A DNA stretch of 14,178 nt from Desulfobacterales bacterium (GTDB lineage: Bacteria; Desulfobacterota; Desulfobacteria; Desulfobacterales; Desulfobacteraceae): contig JAKSAU010000677.1 of the NCBI GenBank assembly GCA_022361535.1, positions 1 through 14,178 on the forward strand. Reading direction: 5' to 3'. The notes under the pieces were generated by a model. The model was not told where the DNA came from and ran no database searches. It saw nothing but the letters and a program-made list of their open reading frames with translations. Below are positions 1-6,581 of the stretch, piece after piece (the stretch's first letter is position 1; each line of letters opens with the position of its first letter). Position numbers and translations under genes: made by a program.

Positions 1-925
1 CACAGGTAAGCCCGGCAGGTCCGCCACCGATGACTGCCACCCGTTTACCGGTGTCCGGAGCGCAGGTGATGGGAATCCTGGAGCCTGAGTTCATCTCATA
101 ATCCGCCACAAAGCGTTTAAGCTGGTTGATGGAAACCGCTTCGTCCTCTATGCCGCGGCGGCATTCATTTTCACAGGGATGGGGGCATACCCGACCGCAG
201 GTAAGGGGAAGCGGGTTGCGCAACCGGATGGTCTGAACCGCTTCCTTGTATTGTCCGCTTTTCAACTGGTTGATATATCTGGGAATATTGATTTCAGCAG
301 GGCATGTCTGGGCGCAGGGTGCCAGCGGATCATGCTTCTGGTTGAACTTCATCAGTTTTTCGGTGAGGGTTTTTACCTCAATGATGTCTTTAGGGCAGGA
401 TTTCTGGCAGGCGCCACAGCCTACGCATTTTTCTTCTATGACTACGGGATGGCCGTCAGTTCCCATGTACACGGCGTCAAACTGGCACGCCCTTACACAG
501 TCGCCTAATCCGATGCATCCGATCCCACAGACTCGTTTGCCGCCGAAAACAACAGACATGGCCTTGCAGGAGGATACTCCCATGTAATGGTATTTATCAT
601 CGGCCCGATTGCCGCCTTCGCACATATTGTAGGACATGGGCGGCTCTGCAGATCCGGCATCCATACCCATGATTTTAGAAACTGCCTCAGTCCCTTCTTT
701 TGAATTAATGATACACAGGCTTGGGGCTTCTTTGCCTGATACAATAGCTTCTGCTGCTGCTGAACATCCTGCAAAACCGCAACCGCCGCAATTGGCGCCG
801 GCCAGGTTGTTTTCAACCAGGGCGATCCTGGGATCTTCATACACATAGAAGACCTTTGATGCAAGGCTGAGTACGATGCCGCACATCGCACCGATACCTA
901 ACATGAACAATAAAGCTGGAAGCAT
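1..925 (-). CDS. rnfB: RnfB with C-terminal GltD-like extension (partial, C-terminus beyond window)
   Basis: This is the ferredoxin-accepting iron-sulfur subunit of the Rnf ion-pumping complex, attached to the inner membrane by its N-terminus. The reading frame stays open from ATG 925 to the left edge (308 codons). Visible are an N-terminal hydrophobic anchor (residues 2-22); a 4Fe-4S motif with Cys46, 49, 54 and 71; and two ferredoxin motifs (Cys133/137/143/147 and Cys167/170/173/177). Unusually, it continues with Cys204/208 and Cys243/247/251/255, a pattern like the N-terminal Fe-S domain of GltD and dihydropyrimidine dehydrogenase. Then comes VAVIGGGPAGL (about 296-306), a dinucleotide (FAD) fingerprint. 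Ordinary RnfB proteins end after the ferredoxin domains. The start is supported by AAGGTG just upstream. It is last in the rnf operon, 85 bp after rnfA. RnfB identity is firm; the function of the extension is inferred. Confidence 0.93.
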   Translation of the reverse strand, partial: MLPALLFMLGIGAMCGIVLSLASKVFYVYEDPRIALVENNLAGANCGGCGFAGCSAAAEAIVSGKEAPSLCIINSKEGTEAVSKIMGMDAGSAEPPMSYNMCEGGNRADDKYHYMGVSSCKAMSVVFGGKRVCGIGCIGLGDCVRACQFDAVYMGTDGHPVVIEEKCVGCGACQKSCPKDIIEVKTLTEKLMKFNQKHDPLAPCAQTCPAEINIPRYINQLKSGQYKEAVQTIRLRNPLPLTCGRVCPHPCENECRRGIEDEAVSINQLKRFVADYEMNSGSRIPITCAPDTGKRVAVIGGGPAGLTC

Positions 926-953
926 AAAATCACCTTATTTAAGTTAGCGCATT

Positions 954-973
954 AAAATGAGTTGGTTCATTTT
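954..973 (-). other. Small hairpin in the rnfA-rnfB spacer
   Basis: A perfect 7-bp inverted repeat, AAAATGA and TCATTTT, is separated by 6 nt in the only sizeable gap within rnfCDGEAB. It lacks a T-tract on the transcribed strand, so it is not a standard terminator. It could be an RNA processing or stability element, or chance, since it is AT-rich. Confidence 0.25.
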
Positions 974-1010
974 CTATTATGACGCAAAAGTTTTTATGTT
1001 TATTCCAGGC

Positions 1011-1583
1011 TTAGACCATGCCTTTAAAGGCTGTAAAGGTCAAAGCGATCATACCGGCAGTCACAAGGCCGATGGAGGTGTCCTGTAGGGGTTTGGGAAC
1101 ACGTGCAAGGTTGATTCTTTCCCTGACGCCTGCAAACAGGATCAGTGCAAGACCGAAACCGATGGCGTAAAAGAAAGAAGCCGCTAGTGCCTGAACAAAA
1201 GAATATTCTTTTGAAATATTCAGAAGACAGGTACCCATAACCGCACAGTTTGTTGTTATCAGGGGTAGAAAAATACCCAGGCCGGCATAGAGGCCGGGAA
1301 TACTCTTTTTCAAAAACATTTCCACAAACTGCACCAGGGAGGCAATAACCAGGATAAAGGATACGGTTCTCAGGTATTCGACCCCAAGTCCCTTAAGCAT
1401 ATATGTATCCACGATCCAGGTGATGATTCCCGCCATGACCATAACGAAAACAACGGCCATGGACATACCGACGGCAGTTTCCATTTTTTTGGATGTTCCC
1501 AAAAAGGGACATTGACCAAGGAACTGGGCGAGCAGAATATTGTTAATGAAGATACATCCGATGGCTAGTTCAAAATACTCCAT
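1011..1583 (-). CDS. rnfA: Rnf complex membrane subunit RnfA
   Basis: Integral membrane subunit of the Rnf complex, 190 residues, the usual length for the RnfA/NqrE family, with about six hydrophobic segments. The hallmark segments are visible: LLAQFLGQCPFLG near the N-terminus with Cys25, and PLITTNCAVMG with Cys113. In the Rnf/NQR family these paired cysteines of RnfA and RnfE lie in inverted half-helices mid-membrane and together bind an Fe-S cluster that passes electrons across the membrane. AAGGAG lies about 8 nt before the ATG. The gene starts 11 bp after rnfE and precedes rnfB by 85 bp. Nothing suggests truncation or a missing key residue. Confidence 0.96.
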   Translation of the reverse strand: MEYFELAIGCIFINNILLAQFLGQCPFLGTSKKMETAVGMSMAVVFVMVMAGIITWIVDTYMLKGLGVEYLRTVSFILVIASLVQFVEMFLKKSIPGLYAGLGIFLPLITTNCAVMGTCLLNISKEYSFVQALAASFFYAIGFGLALILFAGVRERINLARVPKPLQDTSIGLVTAGMIALTFTAFKGMV

Positions 1584-1594
1584 TGATGGTCTCC

Positions 1595-2212
1595 TTATTT
1601 ACTCGGGATTAGGTTCATAAGCGCCAGCATCAGTCCAAGCGCCACAAAGGCCCCCGGTGCCTCAACCATGAAAGTAAACGGTTGGAATCCGGTTGCAATC
1701 GTTGTCATGTCAAAGACGGGGGTGCCGCCCCATATGGTGATGGTTCCGGCTCCGAGCATTTCTCTGACCGCACTTAAAGCTGACAGGGACAGGGTAAACC
1801 CGATGCCGATGCCAAGCCCGTCGGCAATGGCCATAACAGGCGTATTTTTACTGGCAAAGGCTTCTGCCCGGCCAAGAACAATACAGTTTACAACGATGAG
1901 CGGGATGAATATACCCAGCTTCAGGAAAAGGGGATAGGCCAAGGCCTGCATGGCAAGCTCTACAATGGTAACGAAGGTTGCAATGATGACAATGTAGCAG
2001 GCGATTCTGACCTTTGTGGGGATGGTGTTTCTCAACAGTGACACCAAAAGGTTTGAAAACACCAGAACAAAGGTGGTCGCAACCCCCATGCCGATTCCGT
2101 TTTCAACGGTTTTGGTGACCGCAAGAACCGGGCATAGCCCCAACACAAGCCTGAAGGGAGGCAGCTCAGCCCATAGTCCTTTAGTAAATTCTTTTGCCAA
2201 GGATTGTGCCAT
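1595..2212 (-). CDS. rnfE: Rnf complex membrane subunit RnfE
   Basis: Integral membrane subunit paralogous to RnfA (RnfE/NqrD family), 205 residues, normal length. Conserved features are the N-terminal amphipathic region WAELPPFRLVLGLCPVLA with Cys27 and the mid-protein GIFIPLIVVNCIVLGRAEAF with Cys110. Cys27 and Cys110 are the expected counterparts of RnfA Cys25 and Cys113 for the intramembrane Fe-S centre. A strong GGGAGG lies upstream of the ATG at somewhat long spacing. It begins 18 bp after rnfG and ends 11 bp before rnfA, consistent with one transcript and stoichiometric synthesis. Confidence 0.96.
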   Translation of the reverse strand: MAQSLAKEFTKGLWAELPPFRLVLGLCPVLAVTKTVENGIGMGVATTFVLVFSNLLVSLLRNTIPTKVRIACYIVIIATFVTIVELAMQALAYPLFLKLGIFIPLIVVNCIVLGRAEAFASKNTPVMAIADGLGIGIGFTLSLSALSAVREMLGAGTITIWGGTPVFDMTTIATGFQPFTFMVEAPGAFVALGLMLALMNLIPSK

Positions 2213-2230
2213 ATTATTAAGACCTCCCTC

Positions 2231-2815
2231 TTATTTAATCTCTTTTAAGATTTCAGGTTTGAGTTTTTTATACAACTCCTGTGCCTCGATGGCGGCAAGG
2301 GAAACGGCCCTGGATGTAATGGTGGCACCGGAGATGGCGTCAATAGATCCGTTGTCGGCTTTCAGTCCAAAGCTGTCATCCAAGGATTTACCGTCATACT
2401 GGGATACAAAGGCTGTATCATCTTTCACTCTGGAGCCCAATCCCGGAGTTTCCTGATGGGTGGTGACCCGGACCGCGATGATTTGATCCGTATCGGTATT
2501 GATGCCGACCATCAGACCCACATCACCGCCGTAACCACCTTTGCCCTTTGTTTCAAAGGCAATGGCTGTAACGCCGTCGGATAATTTTGCAGGAAAGACC
2601 TGAAGTTTTGTGTCTTCAGTATCTATATTGAACCGCTCTGCAAGGGGATCGTTGGTGGCGTCGGTAAAAATTAATTCAATGGCAGGAGCTTTCTGGAATT
2701 TCAGGACCTGCTCTTCTATCCGCAGTTCAGTACCGGATTTTACAGCTGCCAGAAGGCCACCGGAGACTGCGGTTAAAACAGTCAATACAACAACCATGCT
2801 AATCATTTCACGCAT
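2231..2815 (-). CDS. rnfG: Rnf complex FMN-binding subunit RnfG
   Basis: Periplasm-facing flavoprotein of Rnf, 194 residues, with one N-terminal membrane anchor (about 5-25) and an FMN-binding domain. The family signatures are THQETPGLGSR (about 119-129) and the flavin-transferase motif DAISGATITS, in which Thr165 is the expected acceptor for covalent FMN attached by ApbE. No apbE gene is in the window. The ATG overlaps the 3' end of rnfD by 8 bp, so translation is probably coupled; GGGAG lies about 6 nt upstream. In this operon RnfG is the only subunit with an intact covalent-FMN motif (compare rnfD), and it is the likely contact for the neighbouring tetrahaem cytochrome. Confidence 0.95.
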   Translation of the reverse strand: MREMISMVVVLTVLTAVSGGLLAAVKSGTELRIEEQVLKFQKAPAIELIFTDATNDPLAERFNIDTEDTKLQVFPAKLSDGVTAIAFETKGKGGYGGDVGLMVGINTDTDQIIAVRVTTHQETPGLGSRVKDDTAFVSQYDGKSLDDSFGLKADNGSIDAISGATITSRAVSLAAIEAQELYKKLKPEILKEIK

Positions 2816-3773
2816 TGTTCACTCCCTTTCCCAAAGCTTTTGGTCTAATGTTGTCAACCAGGGGGTTCACAAGGTTAATCAGGAGAATGGCCAGCACCGT
2901 GCCGTCAGCGTAAACACCGATATTTCTCATAAGAATGATCATAAATCCCCCAAGAAATCCGTATATGAGCATGGGAATTGTGTTTACAGGGGAGGATGAA
3001 TTCGCTGTGGCTAGAAAAAATGCACCAAGCAGGGTGTATCCTGAAAACAGGTGGAATAACGGGGATGCATATGCCTCTTTATCCATCAGGTAAAAGAGTG
3101 CTGCTGTAAGAAGAATACCGGCGATGAAGGAAACAACGATTTCCCAGCGGGTATACCCTCTAAGCAACAGGTATATACCGCCGATGATAAGGCCAAGGCC
3201 AAAGGTGGAGCCTATGCCGCCTACTTCCTGGCCCATCAACAGGCTGGAAAGGGGAAATTCATCAGCGATTGAGGCCCCAAAAAATTTTAATGCAGCCAGG
3301 GGCGCCAGTTCCGTATATCCAAATTCATAGCTGACATAAGCTGCATCAAAGTCAAACGCCACCGGCCAGGACATCATGAGAATGGCCATACCCACAAGCG
3401 TAGGATGAAATGGGTTGCCACCAATACCGCCGAAGATAAATTTACCTACAACCACGGCCACAAAGGTTCCGACCAGCACAACCCACCAGGGCATGGTTGC
3501 GGGAACCATCATTCCGAAAAGCAGCCCGATGACGGCGGTTTCCAGGTTGCCGATGGTCATCTGCTGTCTTGATAAAAGGTTCATGATTACTTCCCAGAGC
3601 ATGGCGGAAGATACCGCTAAGGCCAATACGCCAAGCGCCGGGGCACCGAACTGAAAGACTCCAAAAAGCGCTGCCGGAAGCAGGGCGATGAGATAATTCA
3701 GGTTCAATTGAAATAGGCAGTCTCCGTCATGCCAGAAAGGCGCATGGGAAACGATTAATTTTTTATTATTCAT
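2808..3773 (-). CDS. rnfD: Rnf complex membrane subunit RnfD, FMN-attachment motif apparently lost
   Basis: Integral membrane subunit of the RnfD/NqrB family, 321 residues, multiple hydrophobic helices. Recognisable family landmarks are the N-terminal LIVSHAPFW region, GGIGGNPFHPTLVG (about 115-128), the SWP at 135-137, and GGIGSTFGLGLIIGGIYLLL. In most RnfD and NqrB proteins a D-x-x-[ST]-G-A-T-P-L motif carries covalent FMN on its threonine, just before a conserved A-A-L-K. Here the A-A-L-K is present (160-163) but the preceding stretch reads FGYTELAPL, which puts Ala157 where the threonine should be. No other SGAT-like site is visible in the protein. GGAGG lies 7 nt before the ATG; the gene is 14 bp after rnfC and overlaps rnfG by 8 bp. 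Confidence 0.94.
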   Translation of the reverse strand: MNNKKLIVSHAPFWHDGDCLFQLNLNYLIALLPAALFGVFQFGAPALGVLALAVSSAMLWEVIMNLLSRQQMTIGNLETAVIGLLFGMMVPATMPWWVVLVGTFVAVVVGKFIFGGIGGNPFHPTLVGMAILMMSWPVAFDFDAAYVSYEFGYTELAPLAALKFFGASIADEFPLSSLLMGQEVGGIGSTFGLGLIIGGIYLLLRGYTRWEIVVSFIAGILLTAALFYLMDKEAYASPLFHLFSGYTLLGAFFLATANSSSPVNTIPMLIYGFLGGFMIILMRNIGVYADGTVLAILLINLVNPLVDNIRPKALGKGVNNA

Positions 3774-3787
3774 TGACAGCCTCCATG

Positions 3788-5059
3788 TTAAGCATCTGCG
3801 CGAAGTGTCAGCAGTTCATGTTTCCCCAGCCGGATGTATTGGTATAAGGGAATCCTTGCCTTACAGACAAAGGCACAGAGCCCGCATTCAATACAGGACT
3901 CCAGATCGAATTTGTCTGCTGCTTCTTCATACTGGTCAGCCTCAAGGTAGCGTACAAGCAGGTTGACCGGTATATTGGCAGGACAGATTCGGATACACTC
4001 ACCGCAATTGACACATGGGGTGTCAGACAATTCAGCGATAACTTCCCTGTCCTGTATAATGACCATGTCCATATCCGGTACGACCGGATGGTGGATGGTA
4101 TAGGTGGCAAACCCGCGCATGGGACCGCCGATGATAATCCGATCCTGTTCATTGATCTGAATGTTGAATCGGTTGAATATTTTGCTTAATGGTGTACCGA
4201 TGGTAGCGCTGACACGATGTTTCTCACCAGCTTTGTCGATCAGGGTGATGATCTTTTCAAATACCGGTTGTTTAGATTTGTAAACCCGGGCCAGGGAGAC
4301 TAAGGCTTCGGGGCTGATAAAACAGACACCTAAGTCTTCAGGGATTTTACCAGCAGGTAAAACCGTACCCAGATGGTCTTTCATCACCATGGCCGGCAGA
4401 GTGGAGGGATAGTCATCAGATGTTTTCAACGCCTGGATGGCACCAAAATTGGCTGATGTCTCAAGGGCTTCAGGGATAGTGATGCAGAACTTGGACACCT
4501 GGGTAATTTCCCTTAGAAGCCTTGCACCTTCTACCATTTCATCGGTGTATGCTGTGCAGATGTACTGGCAGTTGTCGGACATGACATCTGTGTCTGCACC
4601 TGTGATGATCATGGTTCTGATTGTGCTGTTTTCGTCTGCCAGGGTAGCAAATGGCGGAGCACCTGGAAGTTGTCCCAGGTAATCAGCCGCAAACTCAAGG
4701 GTTTCTTCCGGCTTGAAGTCTGCCGCCTGGTCATCTCCTGATGCCGCCGGGTCTGGCTTAATCAGGATGTAGGTGGCCGTATTACCAAAGTCGTCTGAAT
4801 AGGAATCGAATCCTTTGATAGTTCCGGCAACCGGACTCAGCACATAGGCATCACCTTCTTCATATAGTTTTAATTTCTCCCCTTTTTTGACCGCATCCCC
4901 CTGTTTGATCAAGGCCTGCTTTGTACTGTCAATTTCCTCCGGCAGAAGAAGGGTGAGACTGGCAGGAACAGGGATGGTCTCAGGGGACTTAAGATCCGCA
5001 TCAAGCAGGTCATAAGTCAGCCTGGGTTTAGATAGAGCGAAAAAAGATCGTTTAATCAT
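3788..5059 (-). CDS. rnfC: Rnf complex subunit RnfC, divergent NADH/FMN region
   Basis: Peripheral cytoplasmic Fe-S subunit of Rnf, 423 residues. The layout is a lipoyl-like barrel-sandwich region (about 30-100, containing GDAVKKGE and SPVAGTI), a NuoF-like middle, a soluble-ligand-binding region, GGPMRG (311-316), and two ferredoxin motifs (Cys349/352/355/359 and Cys389/392/395/399). The C-terminal half clearly fits RnfC. The middle does not: the glycine-rich GxGGAGFPT-type loop that binds FMN/NADH is replaced by LGQLPGAPPFATLAD (128-142), and the NGAECEPY-type segment by ITGADTDVMSDN (152-163). The usual N-terminal GGIHPP-like motif is also absent. AAGGA lies 6 nt before the ATG. It lies about 70 bp downstream of the cytochrome gene, across a terminator-like hairpin. 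Loss of NADH oxidation by this subunit is inference. Confidence 0.92.
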   Translation of the reverse strand: MIKRSFFALSKPRLTYDLLDADLKSPETIPVPASLTLLLPEEIDSTKQALIKQGDAVKKGEKLKLYEEGDAYVLSPVAGTIKGFDSYSDDFGNTATYILIKPDPAASGDDQAADFKPEETLEFAADYLGQLPGAPPFATLADENSTIRTMIITGADTDVMSDNCQYICTAYTDEMVEGARLLREITQVSKFCITIPEALETSANFGAIQALKTSDDYPSTLPAMVMKDHLGTVLPAGKIPEDLGVCFISPEALVSLARVYKSKQPVFEKIITLIDKAGEKHRVSATIGTPLSKIFNRFNIQINEQDRIIIGGPMRGFATYTIHHPVVPDMDMVIIQDREVIAELSDTPCVNCGECIRICPANIPVNLLVRYLEADQYEEAADKFDLESCIECGLCAFVCKARIPLYQYIRLGKHELLTLRADA

Positions 5060-5096
5060 ATTTAGTCCTTGTTTTGTAAAAAGCTTGAGTCAGGCC

Positions 5097-5130
5097 AAAA
5101 AAAAAGGATGATTTAAAAAATCATCCTTTA
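5097..5130 (-). terminator. Intrinsic terminator/attenuator between cytochrome and rnfC
   Basis: A perfect inverted repeat, AAAGGATGATT (5103-5113) and AATCATCCTTT (5119-5129), gives an 11-12 bp stem with a very short loop. On the minus strand it is followed directly by a T-run (A-run 5097-5105 on the plus strand). It begins 2 nt after the cytochrome stop codon. No good promoter is visible between it and rnfC, so it probably allows partial read-through and yields more cytochrome than Rnf transcript. Confidence 0.85.
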
Positions 5131-5131
5131 A

Positions 5132-5497
5132 TTATAATGCATGACATGAATTACATTCTACCGGACCAGCACCATAGTCTTCATGGCACCCCTGGCATTG
5201 GGCATGAAACGCATCAGCCCTGGACAGCAAGTCTTCATCACCTGTTTCCTCATGGCATTCACTGCAGTTGTAGGTGTCATCATCTTCAATGTTATGATGG
5301 CAGTCCAGACATTCCAGGGAATAGGAGTCTGTGTGCGTGAGGTGGGTGAATAAAACTTTACCTGCCTGGTTCTGAAACATGAGTCTCACGGGATTTTCCG
5401 GGGCAGGGGGTGAAAAAGATGCGTAGCATACAATACCTGTGACCAAAAGAACGATCATGATTAATACAGCTACTTTGAGGTCGCGTTGTGATGTCAT
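5132..5497 (-). CDS. Periplasmic/membrane-anchored tetrahaem cytochrome c (c3-like)
   Basis: Protein of 121 residues with an N-terminal hydrophobic segment (8-27) that exports it or anchors it to the inner membrane, facing the periplasm. It has four CxxCH haem sites: Cys63-His67, Cys78-His82, Cys101-His105 and Cys115-His119. There are exactly four other histidines (His52, 55, 68, 98), enough for bis-His ligation of all four haems. The F-x-H-x-x-H segment and the CxxCHH first site resemble class III cytochrome c3. Multihaem cytochromes encoded with rnf are known from sulfate reducers and from Methanosarcina (MmcA), where they are linked to Rnf. Here it is encoded between rseC and rnfC. Its role is probably to exchange electrons between RnfG and the periplasmic cytochrome pool (inference). 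Only a weak purine-rich RBS (GAGAAG) is seen. Confidence 0.92.
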   Translation of the reverse strand: MTSQRDLKVAVLIMIVLLVTGIVCYASFSPPAPENPVRLMFQNQAGKVLFTHLTHTDSYSLECLDCHHNIEDDDTYNCSECHEETGDEDLLSRADAFHAQCQGCHEDYGAGPVECNSCHAL

Positions 5498-5554
5498 AAT
5501 TCTTCTCTCAATATTTAGGGTTAGAGTTTAACGACGAACCCACAACTGGCAGCG

Positions 5555-5583
5555 TTTATATTATATTGATGCTAGATTTACAA
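5555..5583 (-). promoter_or_regulatory. Candidate sigma70 promoter for cytochrome-rnf operon
   Basis: On the minus strand TTGTAA (5578-5583), a 17-bp spacer and TATAAA (5555-5560) lie in the 108-bp gap between rseC and the cytochrome gene, giving a leader of about 50 nt. The match is good but the region is AT-rich. Read-through from rseC is also possible. Confidence 0.45.
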
Positions 5584-5605
5584 GGAAAAAATAGTGGCGA
5601 TTTAT

Positions 5606-6070
5606 TTATAAAATGGTGCAGCCTTCAGGCGCTGAATGGGGTTTTTTTCTGACCAGGAAAGGTTTGTACTCATCCTTTTTGGACATTACTGCCTGTTTTT
5701 TACGGACAACAAGAAAGGCCAGTACAAAACAGGAGAATCCAATGAGCATTGCTAGGAGGGATTTGTTCATGTTAAGGGCCGGTGCCAGGCTGTCTCCGAG
5801 AACAGCGCCGATCACCAGTAAAATGATGGGAAACACATAGAGAAGAAAACTTAAATAAATCATGGGGCGTGTTTCTATACCGATGACAACAGGGTCCCCT
5901 TTTTCCACACCTAAGGTGTTTTTAACCGTTACCATCATATCTTTGGAACCATGGTGGCTGGTTCCGCAGCTATCTTTAGAAGAACAGCTTTCGCAGGCTG
6001 CAGTACGGGTAGTTTTTACCCATGCAGTTTCATGGGTGGCTTGGGTGACAATTCCGTTTTCAGTAATCAT
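5606..6070 (-). CDS. rseC: RseC/MucC-family membrane protein
   Basis: Protein of 154 residues of the RseC/MucC family, inner membrane. A cytoplasmic N-terminal domain carries a cysteine cluster (Cys26, Cys29, Cys35), followed by two hydrophobic helices (about 71-91 and 104-122) and a basic tail. In E. coli, RseC works with the Rnf homologue RsxABCDGE to keep SoxR reduced, and in many bacteria the gene sits beside rnf. That association is seen here, since it is the first gene upstream of the cytochrome and rnfCDGEAB on the same strand. No SoxR gene is in the window, so a SoxR link is not shown. A role as an Rnf accessory or assembly factor is inference. AGGA lies about 9 nt before the ATG, supporting this start. 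Confidence 0.85.
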   Translation of the reverse strand: MITENGIVTQATHETAWVKTTRTAACESCSSKDSCGTSHHGSKDMMVTVKNTLGVEKGDPVVIGIETRPMIYLSFLLYVFPIILLVIGAVLGDSLAPALNMNKSLLAMLIGFSCFVLAFLVVRKKQAVMSKKDEYKPFLVRKKPHSAPEGCTIL

Positions 6071-6093
6071 GAGTCAGTTCCTGTTCAGTAGCT

Positions 6094-6123
6094 ATCATCG
6101 GTTGCGCGCATGAAAGGTATCAA
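6094..6123 (-). promoter_or_regulatory. Weak candidate promoter for rseC
   Basis: Minus-strand TTGATA (6118-6123), an 18-bp spacer and GATGAT (6094-6099) lie just upstream of rseC. The -35 is close to consensus and the -10 is poor. No terminator is seen after the upstream small gene, so rseC may also be read from its promoter. Confidence 0.25.
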
Positions 6124-6178
6124 GGGGAGCGGGATAAACCGTATTTAAAATGCGTTTCTATATAATAAGGTGTTGCTG

Positions 6179-6493
6179 TTAGGCAACGATATCCACAATT
6201 TGGCTGACTTGCGGCTGGCCCTGGCCTTGGGCCGGCTGGTTCTGGGTTTGCGCCTGAACCTGTTCAGCCTGGGTATTTTCTTCCACAGCAGCGGCTTCTT
6301 CTGAGTCTGCCGCTTGCCGGTCAAGGGCTTCCTGGGTGAGATTAACTTGAAAGGCCTCTTGTACGGCCTGGGTGTTTTCCTGATTCAAGTCTGTGGCCAC
6401 AGCTTCCTGGTTTTGATTTTCAACCAGGGTGGTATCGGCCGGCGGACGGTTGGCCGCGTAAGCGTTGGCACCTTGTATACTGTTTATATCCAT
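6179..6493 (-). CDS. Lysine-free Gln/Ala/Glu-rich small protein, unknown function
   Basis: I do not recognise this protein. From ATG 6493 it has 104 residues with no Lys, Cys, His or Trp and only two Arg. It is very rich in Gln, Ala, Glu and Asn and strongly acidic, so probably disordered, with one likely amphipathic segment (AFQVNLTQEALDRQA, about 47-61). No signal peptide or membrane segment is evident. An in-frame ATG at 6508 was rejected because the sequence between the two ATGs holds the ribosome-binding site (AAAGGA, about 7 nt before ATG 6493). A near-consensus promoter lies about 40 bp upstream, so it is a real and probably well-expressed gene. It shares no obvious function with rseC downstream. 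Confidence 0.72.
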   Translation of the reverse strand: MDINSIQGANAYAANRPPADTTLVENQNQEAVATDLNQENTQAVQEAFQVNLTQEALDRQAADSEEAAAVEENTQAEQVQAQTQNQPAQGQGQPQVSQIVDIVA

Positions 6494-6533
6494 TGATCGT
6501 CCTTTCATTTGGCTAAATCATCGATCTGACTAC

Positions 6534-6562
6534 AGAATAATCATATGGCAGAACAATGTCAA
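6534..6562 (-). promoter_or_regulatory. Sigma70-type promoter for the small Gln-rich gene
   Basis: Minus strand: TTGACA (6557-6562, perfect -35), a 17-bp spacer and TATTCT (6534-6539). The predicted start is about 6527, giving a leader of some 35 nt before ATG 6493. It is divergent from the tRNA promoter and about 20 bp from it. Confidence 0.7.
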
Positions 6563-6581
6563 TTTTTTTGTGGGTTTTTGC

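Noticed and set aside
505..891. Minus-strand frame of 128 codons inside rnfB
   Set aside because: It is in a different frame from rnfB, whose Cys motifs continue unbroken through the same DNA.
2016..2456. Open plus-strand frame of 146 codons opposite rnfE/rnfG
   Set aside because: It lies antisense to two firmly identified genes, has no RBS and no recognisable protein features.
3808..4152. Minus-strand frame of 114 codons within rnfC
   Set aside because: Out-of-frame shadow covering the rnfC ferredoxin motifs; no independent signals.
5420..5440. Possible lipoprotein cysteine (Cys24) in the cytochrome
   Set aside because: The preceding residues G-I-V do not fit the lipobox, which needs Leu-like at -3 and small residues at -2/-1.
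6494..6508. Upstream ATG adding MKGRS to the small Gln-rich protein
   Set aside because: The sequence between the two ATGs contains the AAAGGA ribosome-binding site for ATG 6493.
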